From Plantago ovata (lineage: Eukaryota > Streptophyta > Magnoliopsida > Lamiales > Plantaginaceae), in the NCBI GenBank assembly GCA_028274465.1, contig CM051456.1:103019348-103083347 (forward strand): a DNA stretch of 64,000 nt. Direction: 5' to 3'. Position 1 is the stretch's first letter, and each line of letters starts with the position of its first letter. A model generated the notes under the pieces. The model did not search any database. It was not told the origin of the DNA and was given only the letters and a program-made list of their open reading frames with translations. Both the position numbers and the translations under genes were made by a program. Shown piece by piece: positions 47,488 to 58,957 of the stretch.

Positions 47488-47692
47488 TTCAATCACAACC
47501 TTAGAATTTGTAATCAGATCAAACCACATAACGCAAAAAACATCACATGGATGGCTCAGTTTAAAATGGTCACTACATTGACTATAAAATACTACTACTA
47601 ATAATGAATAATTTTATAAAAGTGATGGCAGTATTTTTGAGAGGGACGAGGATTTGATTATTCGGATCTTCAGTGCAGATATCCGATTTTCG
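47488..47692. other. Short spacer between LINE insertions
   Basis: No gene or element end is recognised. Confidence 0.3.
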
Positions 47693-47709
47693 ATCCTTTG
47701 CCATAGATT

Positions 47710-48155
47710 TTTTTTAAGTGGCTAAAAATAATTTTATTCGAGAAATAGGAGTATGCGCGGCTGAAACAACCACAAACAAGTTCAAGTACATAACCCATAC
47801 CAAAAACAGGGAAACCCCCAGTCAAAACTAAACCACCTTCAATCTCACTACCTCCTTATTATGGTTCCTCGACGTTGAGACATAAGCGTGGTTCTAGGAA
47901 CCACAAACCCACGGAATCATATTTCTTCAACTTTTCCTTTCCTTTTACTCAGTCCCGAGTGTGTAGTTTGATCTTTTCGACCATTTATCATATGCTCAAA
48001 ATTTCGTCCTTACAAATTATAAATTAGAATATTTCGTGCAAGCCAAATGTTCTACATAACATAACGTCCAAAAGATTTGCCACACTTCCTTATCCTTCGG
48101 TCCGGAAATTGAATGTGCTTCTAGATTTTCAAGTAAATTCGAACGGGAGGGAATA
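47710..48155 (-). mobile_element. 5'-truncated LINE tail, imperfect TSD
   Basis: Read on -, the sequence ends in a short A tail (T-run at 47710-47715). It is flanked by ATCCTTTGCCATAGATT (47693-47709) and ATCCTTTGCCAATAGATT (48156-48173), the same target with one base inserted. The interior has a short RT-terminal-like frame (KEVWQIFWTLCYVEHLACTK) followed by 3'-UTR-like sequence. It is a severely truncated LINE on -. Confidence 0.65.
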
Positions 48156-48180
48156 ATCCTTTGCCAATAGATTAATTAGT

Positions 48181-48369
48181 TTTTTTTTTTTTTTGAAACG
48201 GAAAATATTACAACCACTCTTACACTAATGCTATACAAACTTCCTAAACCACCTTATTTCTCCACACCTAAACCAACCTTATAACTTCGCCACCGCCGAG
48301 GATCGAAACTTGCACCTCTCCTTTACTATCCCAACTCCTTATCGCTGCACCACCACTCCCCGACAATAC
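48181..48369 (-). mobile_element. tRNA-derived SINE, TSD ATTAATTAGT
   Basis: On -, the element begins near the A-box-like AGTGGTGCAGCGATAAGGAG. It has a B-box-like GGTGCAAGTTTCGATCCTCG about 40 bp further and ends TTGTAATATTTTCCGTTTC plus a tail of about 14 A. The 10-bp duplication ATTAATTAGT is present at 48171-48180 and 48370-48379. Length 189 bp. Au-like SINEs have this layout. A fragment of the same family lies in the WSD1 intron. Confidence 0.85.
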
Positions 48370-48379
48370 ATTAATTAGT

Positions 48380-49166
48380 GGTTTGCTTTTAAACTCATTC
48401 TTCTTACGGTTTGTCCCATTCAGGTAGAGATTAGGACGGTACGCCTTACACCTATGAGATGCCATATAAGTAATTTGTAGGGATCTCGGAAATTTCAACA
48501 TGTTTGGGTTTGTGACTAGTTCGTAGTCATAGAAAATCCAGTAGCAGGAGTAATTAGGAGTCGTGTTTATTTTGGATAAGTCAGTATTCAGGGTTTGTGG
48601 AAGATTTCTTGGAGATAAAGGCGGATAGATTTATGATTTGTTTTTTAACCTTCCGCATAGAACTCTACCCAGAACTTTGTATGAATCACTAGTAGTATAT
48701 AAGCTTGACATTTGATTCTCTAATTCTTTCTTTGTCTTGTTCCCTTTTTAATTTTTTTATCATTCTATACAACCTATACTTCCTTTCTGAGCTAACTACT
48801 GTTGGAGGGCACCCAATTCACACGTTTTATGGCGAAGTAGTCAATAATAATTTATCAATAATATCAAAATCTCTACATAATAATTTGTTCTCTAACATTA
48901 TTCTCACTATTTTTAAATATTTGGGAAAATTACTCCACAATCATCACTTAGTCACAAAGTATATATGCTAGTCAATGCATTAATGAAGTTGTAGTTGCAA
49001 ATATATGCATTGAAGTTTCTTTTAAAGATAATACTACAATAATTGAGAATAATTGGAATGAATGCAGTGGCCCAGAAGTACTTATTAAGGCATCTAAAAA
49101 AGCCTAATGGTACGTTAAGAACAATAATAACCCATGAGTCCATGACCAACTCATCATATCATATAG
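48380..49166. other. AT-rich spacer
   Basis: No gene is recognised on either strand. The 88-codon frame at 48705-48971 is hydrophobic, AT-driven and unsupported. Confidence 0.35.
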
Positions 49167-49290
49167 ATTCCCTTCTGGCCTTCTCTTCTACAGCTGCATA
49201 ATAATAATACTTCAAGTTAGACTGTGTTGGCAAAACTATAAGCTAACCGGTAAGGGATAAAGTTACCGGTAACTCAGTTGATAAGGTAGT
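49167..49290. repeat. Direct repeat, left copy, flanking the LINE pair
   Basis: ATTCCCTTCTGGCCTTCTCT followed by TACTTCAAGTTAGACTGTGT and a CAGTTGATAAG block recurs at 63815-63985, after the second LINE copy. The right copy differs mainly by expanded TA/TAA repeats. The two copies bracket a 14.5-kb block of LINE, hAT and copia sequence. Confidence 0.8.
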
Positions 49291-49429
49291 TGTACGATGT
49301 TTAGTGATTGAACTGATAAGTTAACTAATTTTAGTGTACGTGTTTAACAATGAGCTTATATGCTCACTACAAAAATAACAAAAAAAAAAAGCATTGATTT
49401 AATATTGTTATATTTTCCATGTATTTTTA

Positions 49430-51411
49430 GTGTTGTTGTTGCTCTCTCTGATGATTTGATCACCTCTATCACTCGTGTGTAGGGGCGGAGCCAGGATCGA
49501 AAGTTACGTAGTGCGGTAAGATGGAAAGGTCTAAAATATTTATATTAATAATTTTTTTTTTTATTTTAAGGTAAAAATAAGAGGAAAATGACTACTTTAA
49601 TGACACAATAAGAATTTATTGAATTGAAATTTTGAAATATAAGGTAGTGCAATATCAAAACTAGCATTAAAAATAGACAAAAAAAACATTGAAAAAGTAG
49701 TAAAAATTAGTACTAATTTTTTTTTTTTTTTTATTTGGGTAGTGCGGCAGCACTACCATGCCCCTTGATACCTCCGCCCCTGCTCGTGTGGTTCATCTTT
49801 TTTCGGAGGGTAAGTGCCCGCATGTTTTGGGTGAGTATATTGCTAGTGCTCCTCTCATTCCGCTGGTTAAGTCGGGTGGTGGTATACGTCCTATTGTTGT
49901 GGGTACTGTTTGGCGTCGCCTGGTCTCTAAGGTGGTGCTGTTTTGGTTGGCCCCTCTTTATCTGGGTATTTTGACGGTCTCCAGTTTGGTGTTGGGGTAC
50001 CATGTGGAGGTGAGACTATTCTTCATGTTGTTAGTAGAGGCGAGAGGCAGTGAGGTGGGCTTGACCATGTTGTTAGTTGACTTTCAGAATGCTTTCAACA
50101 TGGTGGATCGTGAGGTTCTGTTGCTTGAGGTACGTCGTCGTTGCCCCGTTCTTAACCGTTGGGTTGAGTTCTGTTATTCCAGTCCGGCTAGGTTGTACTA
50201 TGGGGAGCACATACTTTGGTCTGGTCAGGGGGTCCAGCAGGCGATCCTTTGGGTCCTCTTCGTTTGGCTTTGGTTTTACACCCGTTGGTATGTAACATCA
50301 GAGATTCTTTTGACTTATCCTTGCAGGCTTGGTATTTGGATGATGGCACCATTGTAAGAGATACCTTAGTTGTGGGGAAGGTCTTAGAGATGATCTTGGA
50401 CGACAGCCCGCCATCTGGACTTCACCTCAATGTTCACAAAATTGAGATTTTTTTGCCGGTGGAAAATCCGAGGAGTAGGGTTCCTGGTGTTTTCCCTCCT
50501 TCTATCGCTAGGCCACTCCGTGGGGTCAAAGTCCTTGGTGGCTCGGTCACTGTGTGTCCTGATTTCAGTAGTGAGCTTGTGGTGAAGAGGGTGAACAAGA
50601 CCATCGAACTTATGGACTCTGTCGCGAAGCTTAATGATCAGCAGTGTGAGCTGTTGTTGCTTCGTGCTTGTACGGGTATTTCGAAGCTCTATTTTGCTTT
50701 TTTGCGCACTTGCCCTCCAGGTTTCTTTCTGTCGGATCAACATTCTTTTGATCGGGCTCTTAGATCCTCCTTGGAGCGTATTACGACGTCGGGTCTGGGT
50801 TTTGGTATTGGCAGTGGCGGCTTGCTACTTTGCCCTTTTCTTTTGGGGGGCTTGGTGTTTATACTGCTGCGGATGTTCATCACTATTCCTTCCTTGCTTC
50901 TCGCCTTCAGTCTGCTAGTTTGCATGTTAAGCTCTTGTGTCTTTCTGGTATCACCTCTCTTGGACCTTCTTTTGATGGTGCCCTGTGTTTGTTTGTTGAG
51001 ACCACATGTTCTGACCTTTTAGGTAACCCTAGTGAGATCGTTGCCCCCAGACTTATGAAAAGACTGGCAGATATATATTTCACGATGGATGATGCTTCTG
51101 CATAATATGTTTTCTTTGTATCTCCCTGTCAGGTAGCTCTTTGGAAGTCTCAGCGAGGTGCCCATTCTTATGATTGGTTGCGAGTTGTTCCTATTTCGGG
51201 TCTGGGACAGACTATGAACGTGAGGACTTACAGGTGTGTAATGGGTTATCGGCTTGGTAATGCTTTGTTTTCGATGTCCACGCCCTGCTCTGCTTGCTCT
51301 CGGGTTTTATATGGGGATTTGTTTGGTGATCATGTTGTGTCGTGTGCTGGGGTGGTGGGTATCAAGCACCAACATAACCTTGTTCGAGACACTCTCTTGG
51401 ATGTCTGTTGC
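49430..51411 (+). pseudogene. LINE copy A, 5' part: reverse transcriptase
   Basis: The coding sequence starts near 49441 (LSDDLITSITR), is cut by a hAT element, and resumes at 49783 (VVHLFSEGKCPHVLGEYIAS). RT blocks follow: GGGIRPIVVGTVWRRL, LLVDFQNAFNMVDREVLLLE, SGQGVQQ (next to a damaged GDPLGP block), AWYLDDGT (50331, catalytic YLDD) and LHLNVHKIE. After the RT are LLLRACTGISKLYFAF and a frame-shifted C-terminal region leading to CSACSRVLYGDLFGDHVVSC (CCHC) and HQHNLVRDTLLDVC. The copia element enters at 51412. The protein continues at 61028. Several frameshifts; not functional. It is the same family as LINE copy B. Confidence 0.82.
49480..49782. mobile_element. Small hAT-type element in LINE copy A, TSD CTCGTGTG
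   Basis: The ends TAGGGGCGGAG and CTCCGCCCCTG are inverted, with one mismatch at the terminal base. The 8-bp duplication CTCGTGTG stands at 49472-49479 and 49783-49790. 303 bp, non-coding, AT-rich with a T-run. Removing it and one TSD copy brings the LINE reading frame back to a continuous SITRVVHLF. Confidence 0.93.
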
Positions 51412-53015
51412 TGATAGTGTATATGTCCTAGAGACAGTCCTTACTAAGGGCATGGTGCCCTTATAGAGGGCATATATGTACTATTACACATGTCAACATA
51501 ATATAATATATGTTTGTTGTTTTTACTGTTGAGTATCGCTTTCATATTTATATTACACCAGGCATGCAGCATGTCATATCTTTATTACTGTCTGTATTGA
51601 TATTAAACATGTCCCCTCAGATAGATGACCGATCACACAGATAGTGGGAGCTATGTGAGTTATCATCTATCCCAAACTCTCCCTAGTCGAGGTTCATCTC
51701 GGATGTAGGGGTCTGAATGAACCAGACGAGACTGGTATGCGTGGAGGTTATACTTGTTGGAGCAAGTGTGAGCCGATCCCACGGCCACGAAACGAATTGT
51801 TGGACAATCGAGAAACGTTCCCATAACTGCGCATAGTTGTTCGAAGAAGGTTTATCGAACAATGGAAGTACCCATCGGACACTCCCATCGATGTATACTC
51901 TACACCGAAGTGTCTATGGGAACCGGTAAGTTGTCGAAGTGATGCCAGTCGTCCTTTGTACTTACAGGACTTTATCATCACATTTGTTGCCCCATATCCT
52001 TGGTGGACCCGTCGATGTCAGCTCTGAATAAGCAGTTGACCTAAGACACGATCCATGATTATGGCTACATACAAATGGTGATGATAAGTGATTCTGTGAA
52101 GGATTCATCTCTCAAGTGTAGCACAGGAGAGTACTGCTCATAGTCTGCATAGTTGTGTTGGTAAAGTCACTAGCCAGTGCAAATGATATATTATGATGGT
52201 CATAAGTAATAGAGGTTTGATTTGAAACGATATGTTAATTTAGAATTAACATATGCACATGGCAAAATCTACTTGGAGTTTGAATTGCCTTAGAACTATA
52301 AGTGGGTCCCAAAATTGGTACCCACCTCCCGTAGGACTGGGCGCGCGCGCGCGCATGGATAAGATGGAGGAAGGAGTTCGACTCCTTCCTCTATTAGAAG
52401 TCCAAGGGATAAGTTAGATTTTCCTGATTGAGTTTTAATTTGATTGGGAATGAATCTAGACTTGATATTGGTTTCCTTGTGCGATAAGAATTAGATTCTT
52501 ATTCCTTTACGAAGTGTAATTGCTTATGCTTTAGGCTTCTATTGACTACTATATATAGTAGACTATTAGAGAGTTTTTGACATAGACTTTCACAGTCATC
52601 CTACCCAGTTTTCTTAGAGAAAATAAAAACTCTCCCCTCATCTACAGCCACCCGCGCGCGCCACCTCACCGGAGGAATCGCCGCCCCGTCTTCTTGGTCA
52701 CACAAAGAATATCCTAGCATTCTTCCGATAGGCTGTTCATCCGTGGATACCAAGGTTGAGGTTCTAGGAGCTGGAAACTAACTCTTATTGTCTTGCAGAT
52801 AATCAGAGTATTGTAGATATCTTCGACTTCAACGAAGGAGAAGATACACCAGATTATTACGAAGACTTGGAAGCTGCTTTGGAAGTAAGGTTAGTCTTCT
52901 AATTGACGTGTATATATATATACGACATATGCATAATCAATTAACCTGTATGTTAAGAAATTTTTTGAAATTCCGCTGCGTACCCTAGCGGTAACTCTGA
53001 CCATATTTTCTTACA
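51412..53015 (+). repeat. Left (5') copia LTR, 1604 bp
   Basis: Starts TGATAGTGTATATGTCC and ends CCATATTTTCTTACA. Relative to the right LTR it lacks about 466 bp at 52216 (junction CATAAGTAATAGAGG). It includes a GCGCGCGCGCGC tract (about 52341-52354), a probable promoter/R region with TATATATAG near 52550, and the leader-like end TATATATATACGACATATGC. Confidence 0.92.
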
Positions 53016-53016
53016 C

Positions 53017-53028
53017 TGGTATCAGAGC
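53017..53028 (+). other. Primer binding site, initiator tRNA-Met
   Basis: TGGTATCAGAGC starts two bases after the 5' LTR end and is complementary to the 3' end of plant initiator tRNA-Met, the usual Ty1/copia primer. Confidence 0.93.
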
Positions 53029-53193
53029 GAGGTTAATTGATTACGTATATATGTATATATATTGTATGATTTTGTAGATATGTGGATGCAATTGATTCTA
53101 TGATTAATTCGATTTTCAAAAGTTTTGTTTTTTATATAAATTTAGAATTTATATTTTAAAAAAAAAAAAAAAAGAAAAAAAAATATATTTTAA

Positions 53194-53423
53194 GACCGGG
53201 CCGCCTGCGTGACGCAGGCGGTGGGCCCGCGGCACGGGCGCTAGGCGCCCGTGTGCCGCGGGCACCCGGGTACCTGCGGGACGCAGGTACCCCGGGCCTG
53301 CGAACGCAGGCGCCCGGCGCCTGGGGCGCTAGGCGCCTGCACCCGCGGCGCCGGTACCCGCGTGCCGCGGGCGCCGGGCGCCCGTGGCCGCGGGTACCGT
53401 GGGGACGGGACTAGGTCCCGTCA
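53194..53423 (+). other. GC-rich multi-hairpin island in copia leader
   Basis: About 230 bp of almost pure G+C in an AT-rich leader. Consecutive stem-loops can be read: 53201-53221 (CCGCCTGCG/TGA), 53226-53262 (16-bp stem with a 2-nt bulge, TAG loop), 53265-53296 (GGTACCTGCG/GGA), 53296-53311 (GCCTGCG/AA), 53325-53337 (GGCGC/TAG), 53352-53399 (11-bp outer stem CGGTACCCGCG), 53404-53422 (GACGGGAC/TAG). A rival hairpin 53307-53323 (CAGGCGCC/C) overlaps two of these. The 60-codon frame across it is an artefact. Role unknown; RNA packaging, dimerisation or translation control are possibilities. Confidence 0.9.
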
Positions 53424-53924
53424 CATATTTTAATAAATATATATATTTTTTCCGGGTTGGACCCAAAATCGAATTTTGAAAATTTTGAGGATTGAATTTT
53501 ATATTTGGAATATAAATATGATTTAATTGTAATTGTTTTTAACTAGAGGGGTTAAATTTAATTAGTATAAAGTTAAAGGGCTTATTTGTAATTTATCAAT
53601 TTATTGTTTATTGCAAATTAGTCCTTCTACTTTTGAATTTTAGATTTAACACCTCCAAGGTTTCAAAAATTACAATTAAGTTCTTCGGGTTTTCGAAAAT
53701 TGCTACTTGGTCAATAGAATTTTCGATTATTCAATCTAGTCCAAATTTTCAATTATTTCATAGAGATTTTATAAGTATGGGATTATAATTTTCATAATGA
53801 AATTATGAAGTCATTTGTCATCCACATAGGCTACTACTTGTTTCATATGCTCGATATGCTATTGTTTGACAATGCATATTTAAATACCAAGTATTTTACT
53901 TTCCGTTCGACCGCTATGCATGCG

Positions 53925-54090
53925 AGGGTAGGCGGCGCCCTCTTATATGTTGGACCGCATATTTATGTATGGGTAGGCGGCACCCATTATGTGCTTGACC
54001 GCGTTTAGAACTAGAATGGATAGGCGACATCCATTACGTGTAGATTGTTCATGCATGATGGGTAGGCGGCGCCCTTATTTGTTTGTAGAT
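53925..54090 (+). repeat. GGGTAGGCGGCGCCC minisatellite in copia leader
   Basis: Four spaced copies: GGGTAGGCGGCGCCC (53928), GGGTAGGCGGCACCC (about 53970), GGATAGGCGACATCC (about 54019), GGGTAGGCGGCGCCC (about 54060). Each is an imperfect palindrome, spaced about 40-50 bp. The last unit (TTCATGCATGATGGGTAGGC) closely resembles the unit of the array at 34520-34800. Confidence 0.85.
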
Positions 54091-54136
54091 GACTGATGAC
54101 AACCCTCAAGTAACAAGCCCCAACTAATATAAGTAC

Positions 54137-54248
<112 letters not shown>

Positions 54249-54730
54249 TTTCTGAGATGCTTTCCATAGGGTGCTTTAATTCTAGACTTACATTGCATTT
54301 TCTTGTATTGGCGACCTCGTCTTGCAAGACTCGTAGTGATCGTCGGATTAGAGTAAGCCTATGGTTATGACTTACTGCATATTGTATCTAGCGACCTCGA
54401 TAGGTACAGTATGTAGGGCATCGGGTTAAATTAGATTTAACAAGCAAGAGTTGCATGACGCAATTGGATAGTCCTACCGGTCATATTATGCTATGCGACC
54501 AGCCCCCATTGGAGTATAGCATAGTATGGATTTGGATCTTGGCCACTACAGTAACATGTTGGACATTACGCGTATGTTTGTTGTGGGGGCAAGCATATGT
54601 GAAAATAGTGGGAGCTAAACATCTAAAGGGACCTTGTTCTTTAGTTATGTTGACTGTGTATTTAGAAATAATATTTCAATAGTTGATTTATTATTTTCGT
54701 TCTATATTATTTCTCCTAAGGATATTAGAA

Positions 54731-55627
54731 ATAGCGAGTATCTCGCTCCGTGCTGTCTTTGAGAAGCAAATTTTGACCGGACCAAACTTCCTAGATTGGA
54801 TCAGGAATATACGTTTGGTGCTGAGGTACGAAAAGATTGAGTACGTCTTGGACGAGGTCATTCTCGTGTGCCCCGAAAATCAGACTGCCGATCAGGTTGC
54901 TGCTTGGAATCAAGCCAACAAGGCAAAGTCTGATAAGCATCTTGAGGATGCTAGATCCGCGCAGTGTATTATGCTGGCGGCAATGAGCAATGAGCTGCAA
55001 AGGCAACATGAAAGCATGTTGCCGTATGAGATGCTGAAGCATCTTGAGTCGCTCTTTAAGACGACATCTAGAAGTGTTGAATTTGATTTGATCAAAGAGA
55101 TACACAGATGCAAGCTCATTGAAGGAGGGAACATGTCTGAGCATGTTCTCAAAATGATTGGTCTCTTTGAAAAGCTTGCCGATGCCGGCGTTAAGCTAGA
55201 GAACAAGATCATGGTGATCTTTGTCCTTCAATCATTGCCGAGTTCGTATTCGCAGTTCATCATTAATTACACGATGAATGCGAAGGACGTAACACTGCCT
55301 GAACTTCATAATCTGCTGAAGACATATGATCAAACTCTTCCTAAGAAGGAAAAGTCGATCATGCTTGTTGGGCAACCGTCTAACCCAAACCCGAGAAACA
55401 AAGGTGCTAAGGGTAAGGGAAAGTCGGGAGCCAAGGCTAACACTTGGAGTGATAAGCCTAAGCGTCCGAACCAGAAAAAGAAGTTCAATAGAAGCGGAAG
55501 GGTGTGCACAGATGAATGTCTTTTCTGTAAGCAGAAAGGACATTGGAAGAAAGATTGCCCTAAGCTTAGGGCGGATCAAGCTAAGAAGCCATCGGCTTCT
55601 GGCTCAGGTTGTTTGTTATTGAAATGA
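54731..55627 (+). pseudogene. Copia gag polyprotein
   Basis: Capsid/nucleocapsid protein of the element. The expected start reads ATA at 54731 in place of ATG, followed by ASISLRAVFEKQILTGPNF. The capsid-type region (FLDWIRNIRLVLRYEK, EHVLKMIGLFEKLADAG, LPELHNLLKTYDQTL) leads to a lysine-rich linker and a CCHC knuckle CLFCKQKGHWKKDC. Near its end the frame breaks (CLLLK then stop) and pol continues in another frame from 55609. The open frame itself extends upstream to 54683, but only the part from 54731 looks like gag. Confidence 0.88.
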
Positions 55628-57306
55628 ACATGACTACTTTTGACTCCAATGGTTGGGTATTGAATACAGCATGTGGCTCACACATTTGTAATAATGTGCA
55701 AGGGCTAATTGATCACAGGCTAGTCAAGCGAGGTGAAATCAACTTGCATGTTGGGAACGACAATCCAGTTGAAGCCAAACGCGTTGGACGCAGCAAGATA
55801 GATTTACCTTCGGGACAATGTTTAGAACTTGATAATGTTTATTTTGTTCCATCCATTGTCAGAAATATTATTTCCATTCCATTGTTAGACAATATGGGTT
55901 TTTCCTTTCGATTTGCGAATAATACTTGTTATTTTTCATTAAATAATCAGTATTATGGAAAAGCTCGCTTGGTGAATGGTTTATATATTTTGCAAAGTAG
56001 TCTACCTTTATTTCAAATACATGACAAACAACCGTCTTCAAGAAGGAAGAATAATCCATCTTATCTATGGCATTGTCGGCTAGGCCATATCAATGAAACA
56101 CGGATTCAAAGACTAAGGAAGTTGGACTACTTAGAACCATTTGATTCATATGGTACATGCGAATCATGTGTTAAGGGTAAGATGACGAACAAACCTTTTG
56201 TTGGACAAGGTGTTCGTGCCACTCGCTGCTTAGAGCTCATACATACCGATGTATGTGGACCTTTCAAAGTCCATGCGCGTGGGGGTTATCCTTACTTCGT
56301 CACCTTTACTGACGATTTCTCAAGGTATGGATATATTTATCTTATGAAGAATAAATCCGAGACCTTTGGGAAATTCAAGGAGTTTAGGAATGAGGTCGAG
56401 AATGAATTGAACCTAAGGATAGTCACTCTTCGATCAGATCGAGGAGGTGAATACCTTAGTGAAGAATTTATCGACTACTTGAAGGAAAATGGAATTCAAT
56501 CGCAATGGACTCCTCCTGGAACACCACAGTTAAATGGTGTGTCTGAGAGGAGGAATCGAACCCTGTTAGACATGGTAAGATCAATGATTGGATTCTCGAC
56601 TCTTCCAAAATATCTGTGGGGATATGCACTACAAACTGCAATCTACATTCTGAACCGTGTACCATCTAAATCAGTGGAGAAAACTCCTTATGAGTTATGG
56701 AAGGGAAAGAAGCCCTCACTGGGCTATCTTAGACCTTGGGGCTGTCCTGCGATAGTCAAACTGATGCTCACTGATAAGTTAGATGTCAAGGGTGTTAAAG
56801 TAAATTTCTTAGGCTATCCTCGTCAGACGAGAGGCTATGAATTCTATCATGCTGAAGATCACAAGGTGATCGTATCTAGAAACGTCAAATTTTTAGAAGC
56901 TGAATACCTCGAAGAAGAGAGGTTAGATGACATGATAGAACTTGAAGAAATTCAAGACATTGACACGCGCGAACATGAGGTCTCTAAATCTTCTGATTTG
57001 GACTCAAGTTCAGTGGGAGCTTTCGAAGCAGACAAGGGTGATGATATGACACTTGCTAGGCACGTCATAGTCAGTGGGAGTCCTGTGATTAGATCAACAG
57101 TTGAAACCACACCAATAGAACCCGTTGTCAACCAGCCTGTGCAACAAGTTGCACAAGAGCAGCCTCCCGCAAGGGAACAGGGTCGCGCCCAGCGACCAAC
57201 TGCATCAATACCCACTGATAATGTTCGTGTTACACGAAGTCAGAAAAGAAAACCACCAGAACAAGTCGAACTCCGTAGGTCGAAGAGGATCCTAAGAGGA
57301 CCTTAG
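55609..57306 (+). pseudogene. Copia pol, protease and integrase part
   Basis: 565 codons with, in order: the aspartic protease motif region [14 protein letters not shown] (the catalytic position normally read as Asp is Asn here); the GAG-pre-integrase block [18 protein letters not shown] with ESCVKGKM; the integrase core [66 protein letters not shown]; and the C-terminal [14 protein letters not shown]. It ends at a TAG after RSKRILRGP, an in-frame stop not expected in copia pol. The reading resumes after it in the same frame at 57319. Confidence 0.9.
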
Positions 57307-57318
57307 AAGCAAAACCTT

Positions 57319-58943
57319 ATGATAGAAGACATCAGTGAACTTGATGTCGGTTTATCAGATTGGGAAGATCCCGAGACCTACAAAGAGGCAATGATTGATA
57401 TTGACTCAGACAAATGGCAAGAGGCCATGGAATTAGAAATGGATTCAATGTACCAGAACCAAGTTTGGAACTTGGTAGACTTGCCCCAAGGGGTTAGACC
57501 TATTGGGTGCAAATGGGTCTTTAAACGAAAGACAGATGCCGATGGCAAGGTACAAACGCACAAAGCTAGGCTTGTGGCAAAAGGCTACACGCAAAGGTAT
57601 GGCATCGATTACGATGAAACCTTTTCACCGGTAGCAAATTGAAGTCCATTCGAATTCTACTTGCGATAGCTGCCTACTATGATTATGAGATCTGGCAGAT
57701 GGATGTAAAGACTGCCTTCCTCAATGGAAACCTTGAGGAAGAGGTCTATATGGTACAGCCGGAAGGTTTTATTAGTAAAACCAGGCCAACTGCTGTATGC
57801 AAATTACAAAGATCCATCTATGGGCTAAAGCAAGCGTCAAGGAGCTGGAATATCCGCTTTGATGAAGCTGTCAAATCGTTTGACTTCATCAGAAGCAAGG
57901 AAGATCCCTGTGTCTACGCTAGACACAGCGACAAAGGAGTTGTTTTCATGATCATTTATGTAGATGACATTTTGATCATGGGAAACAATGTCTCTATGCT
58001 AGAAGAGACTAAAGTTTGGTTATCAAGTACCTTCTCGATGAAGGACTTGGGTGAAGCGAACTACATCCTAGGGATCAAGATCTTTAGAGATAGATCCAAG
58101 AGGATGTTAGGAATGACACAGTCCACCTACATCGACAAAATACTGAAGCGTTATAAGATGGACGACTCAAAGAGATGCTTTCTCCCAGCTAGGCATGGGA
58201 TTGTCTTATCAATTAAGGATGGTCCTAAAACTGATGAAGAAAGAAATGCAATGAGTCGTTCGCCCTATGCTTCGGCAGTAGGGTCTATAATGTATGCAAT
58301 GAATTGCACAAGGCCCGATGTGGCATATGCGCTTAGTGTCACTTGTCGACACCAACAGAATCCAGGAGTACCTTACTGGACTGCTGTAAAGAACATTCTT
58401 AAGTACCTTCGACGGACTAAAGAGATGTTCTTGGTGTTTGGTGGAGAACCAGAATTAAAGATGTCTGGGTATGTCGACGCTGGATTTGAATCAGATCCTG
58501 ATGACTTTAAGTCACAGACAGGATACGTATTCAAATTGAACGGAGGAGATGTCTGTTGGAAGAGTTCTAAGCAAGCCACGGTTGCTGACTCATCCACAGA
58601 AGCCGAGTACACTGCTGCATCTCAAGCATCGAAAGAAGTTGTCTGGATTTCAGAGTTCTTGAAGGAATTGAGGGTTGTTCCTGCTCCTAGTCCAATAACG
58701 ATTTATTGTGACAATACGGGCGCCGTCGCTCAAGCTAGGGAGCCTAGATCTACAAACAAGAACAAACATGTACTTAGAAAATATCACGTTATACGTGAGA
58801 TTATAGATAGAGGAGAAATTAGTATAGAACGTGTCTCTACCACGGACAACGTGGCAGATCCTTTCACCAAGGTCTTATCAGTGGAAGTCCACTTAAGACA
58901 TTATGCTAATCTGGGCATTAGGCATAAAGGTGACTGGCTCTAG
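57319..58943 (+). pseudogene. Copia pol, reverse transcriptase and RNase H part
   Basis: 57319-57642 holds the RT start ([60 protein letters not shown]). A one-base loss near 57632 shifts the frame. 57639-58943 then continues RT (QMDVKTAFLNGNLEEEVYM, SIYGLKQASRSWN, catalytic YVDDILIMGN) and RNase H (MSGYVDAGFESDPDDFKSQT, DSSTEAEYTAASQASKEVVW, IYCDNTGAVAQA, ADPFTK). The stop at 58943 is just before the polypurine tract. All domains are recognisable; the frameshift and the upstream stop prevent a full polyprotein. Confidence 0.92.
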
Positions 58944-58957
58944 TCCAAGTGGGAGAT

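Noticed and set aside
49360-49380. CACTACAAAAATAAC, resembling a CACTA terminus
   Set aside because: No matching opposite end or 3-bp duplication was found nearby; at best a fragment.
53251-53433. 60-codon Arg/Pro/Gly-rich open frame on +
   Set aside because: It lies wholly within the GC hairpin island; composition explains the openness and no domain or codon bias supports it.
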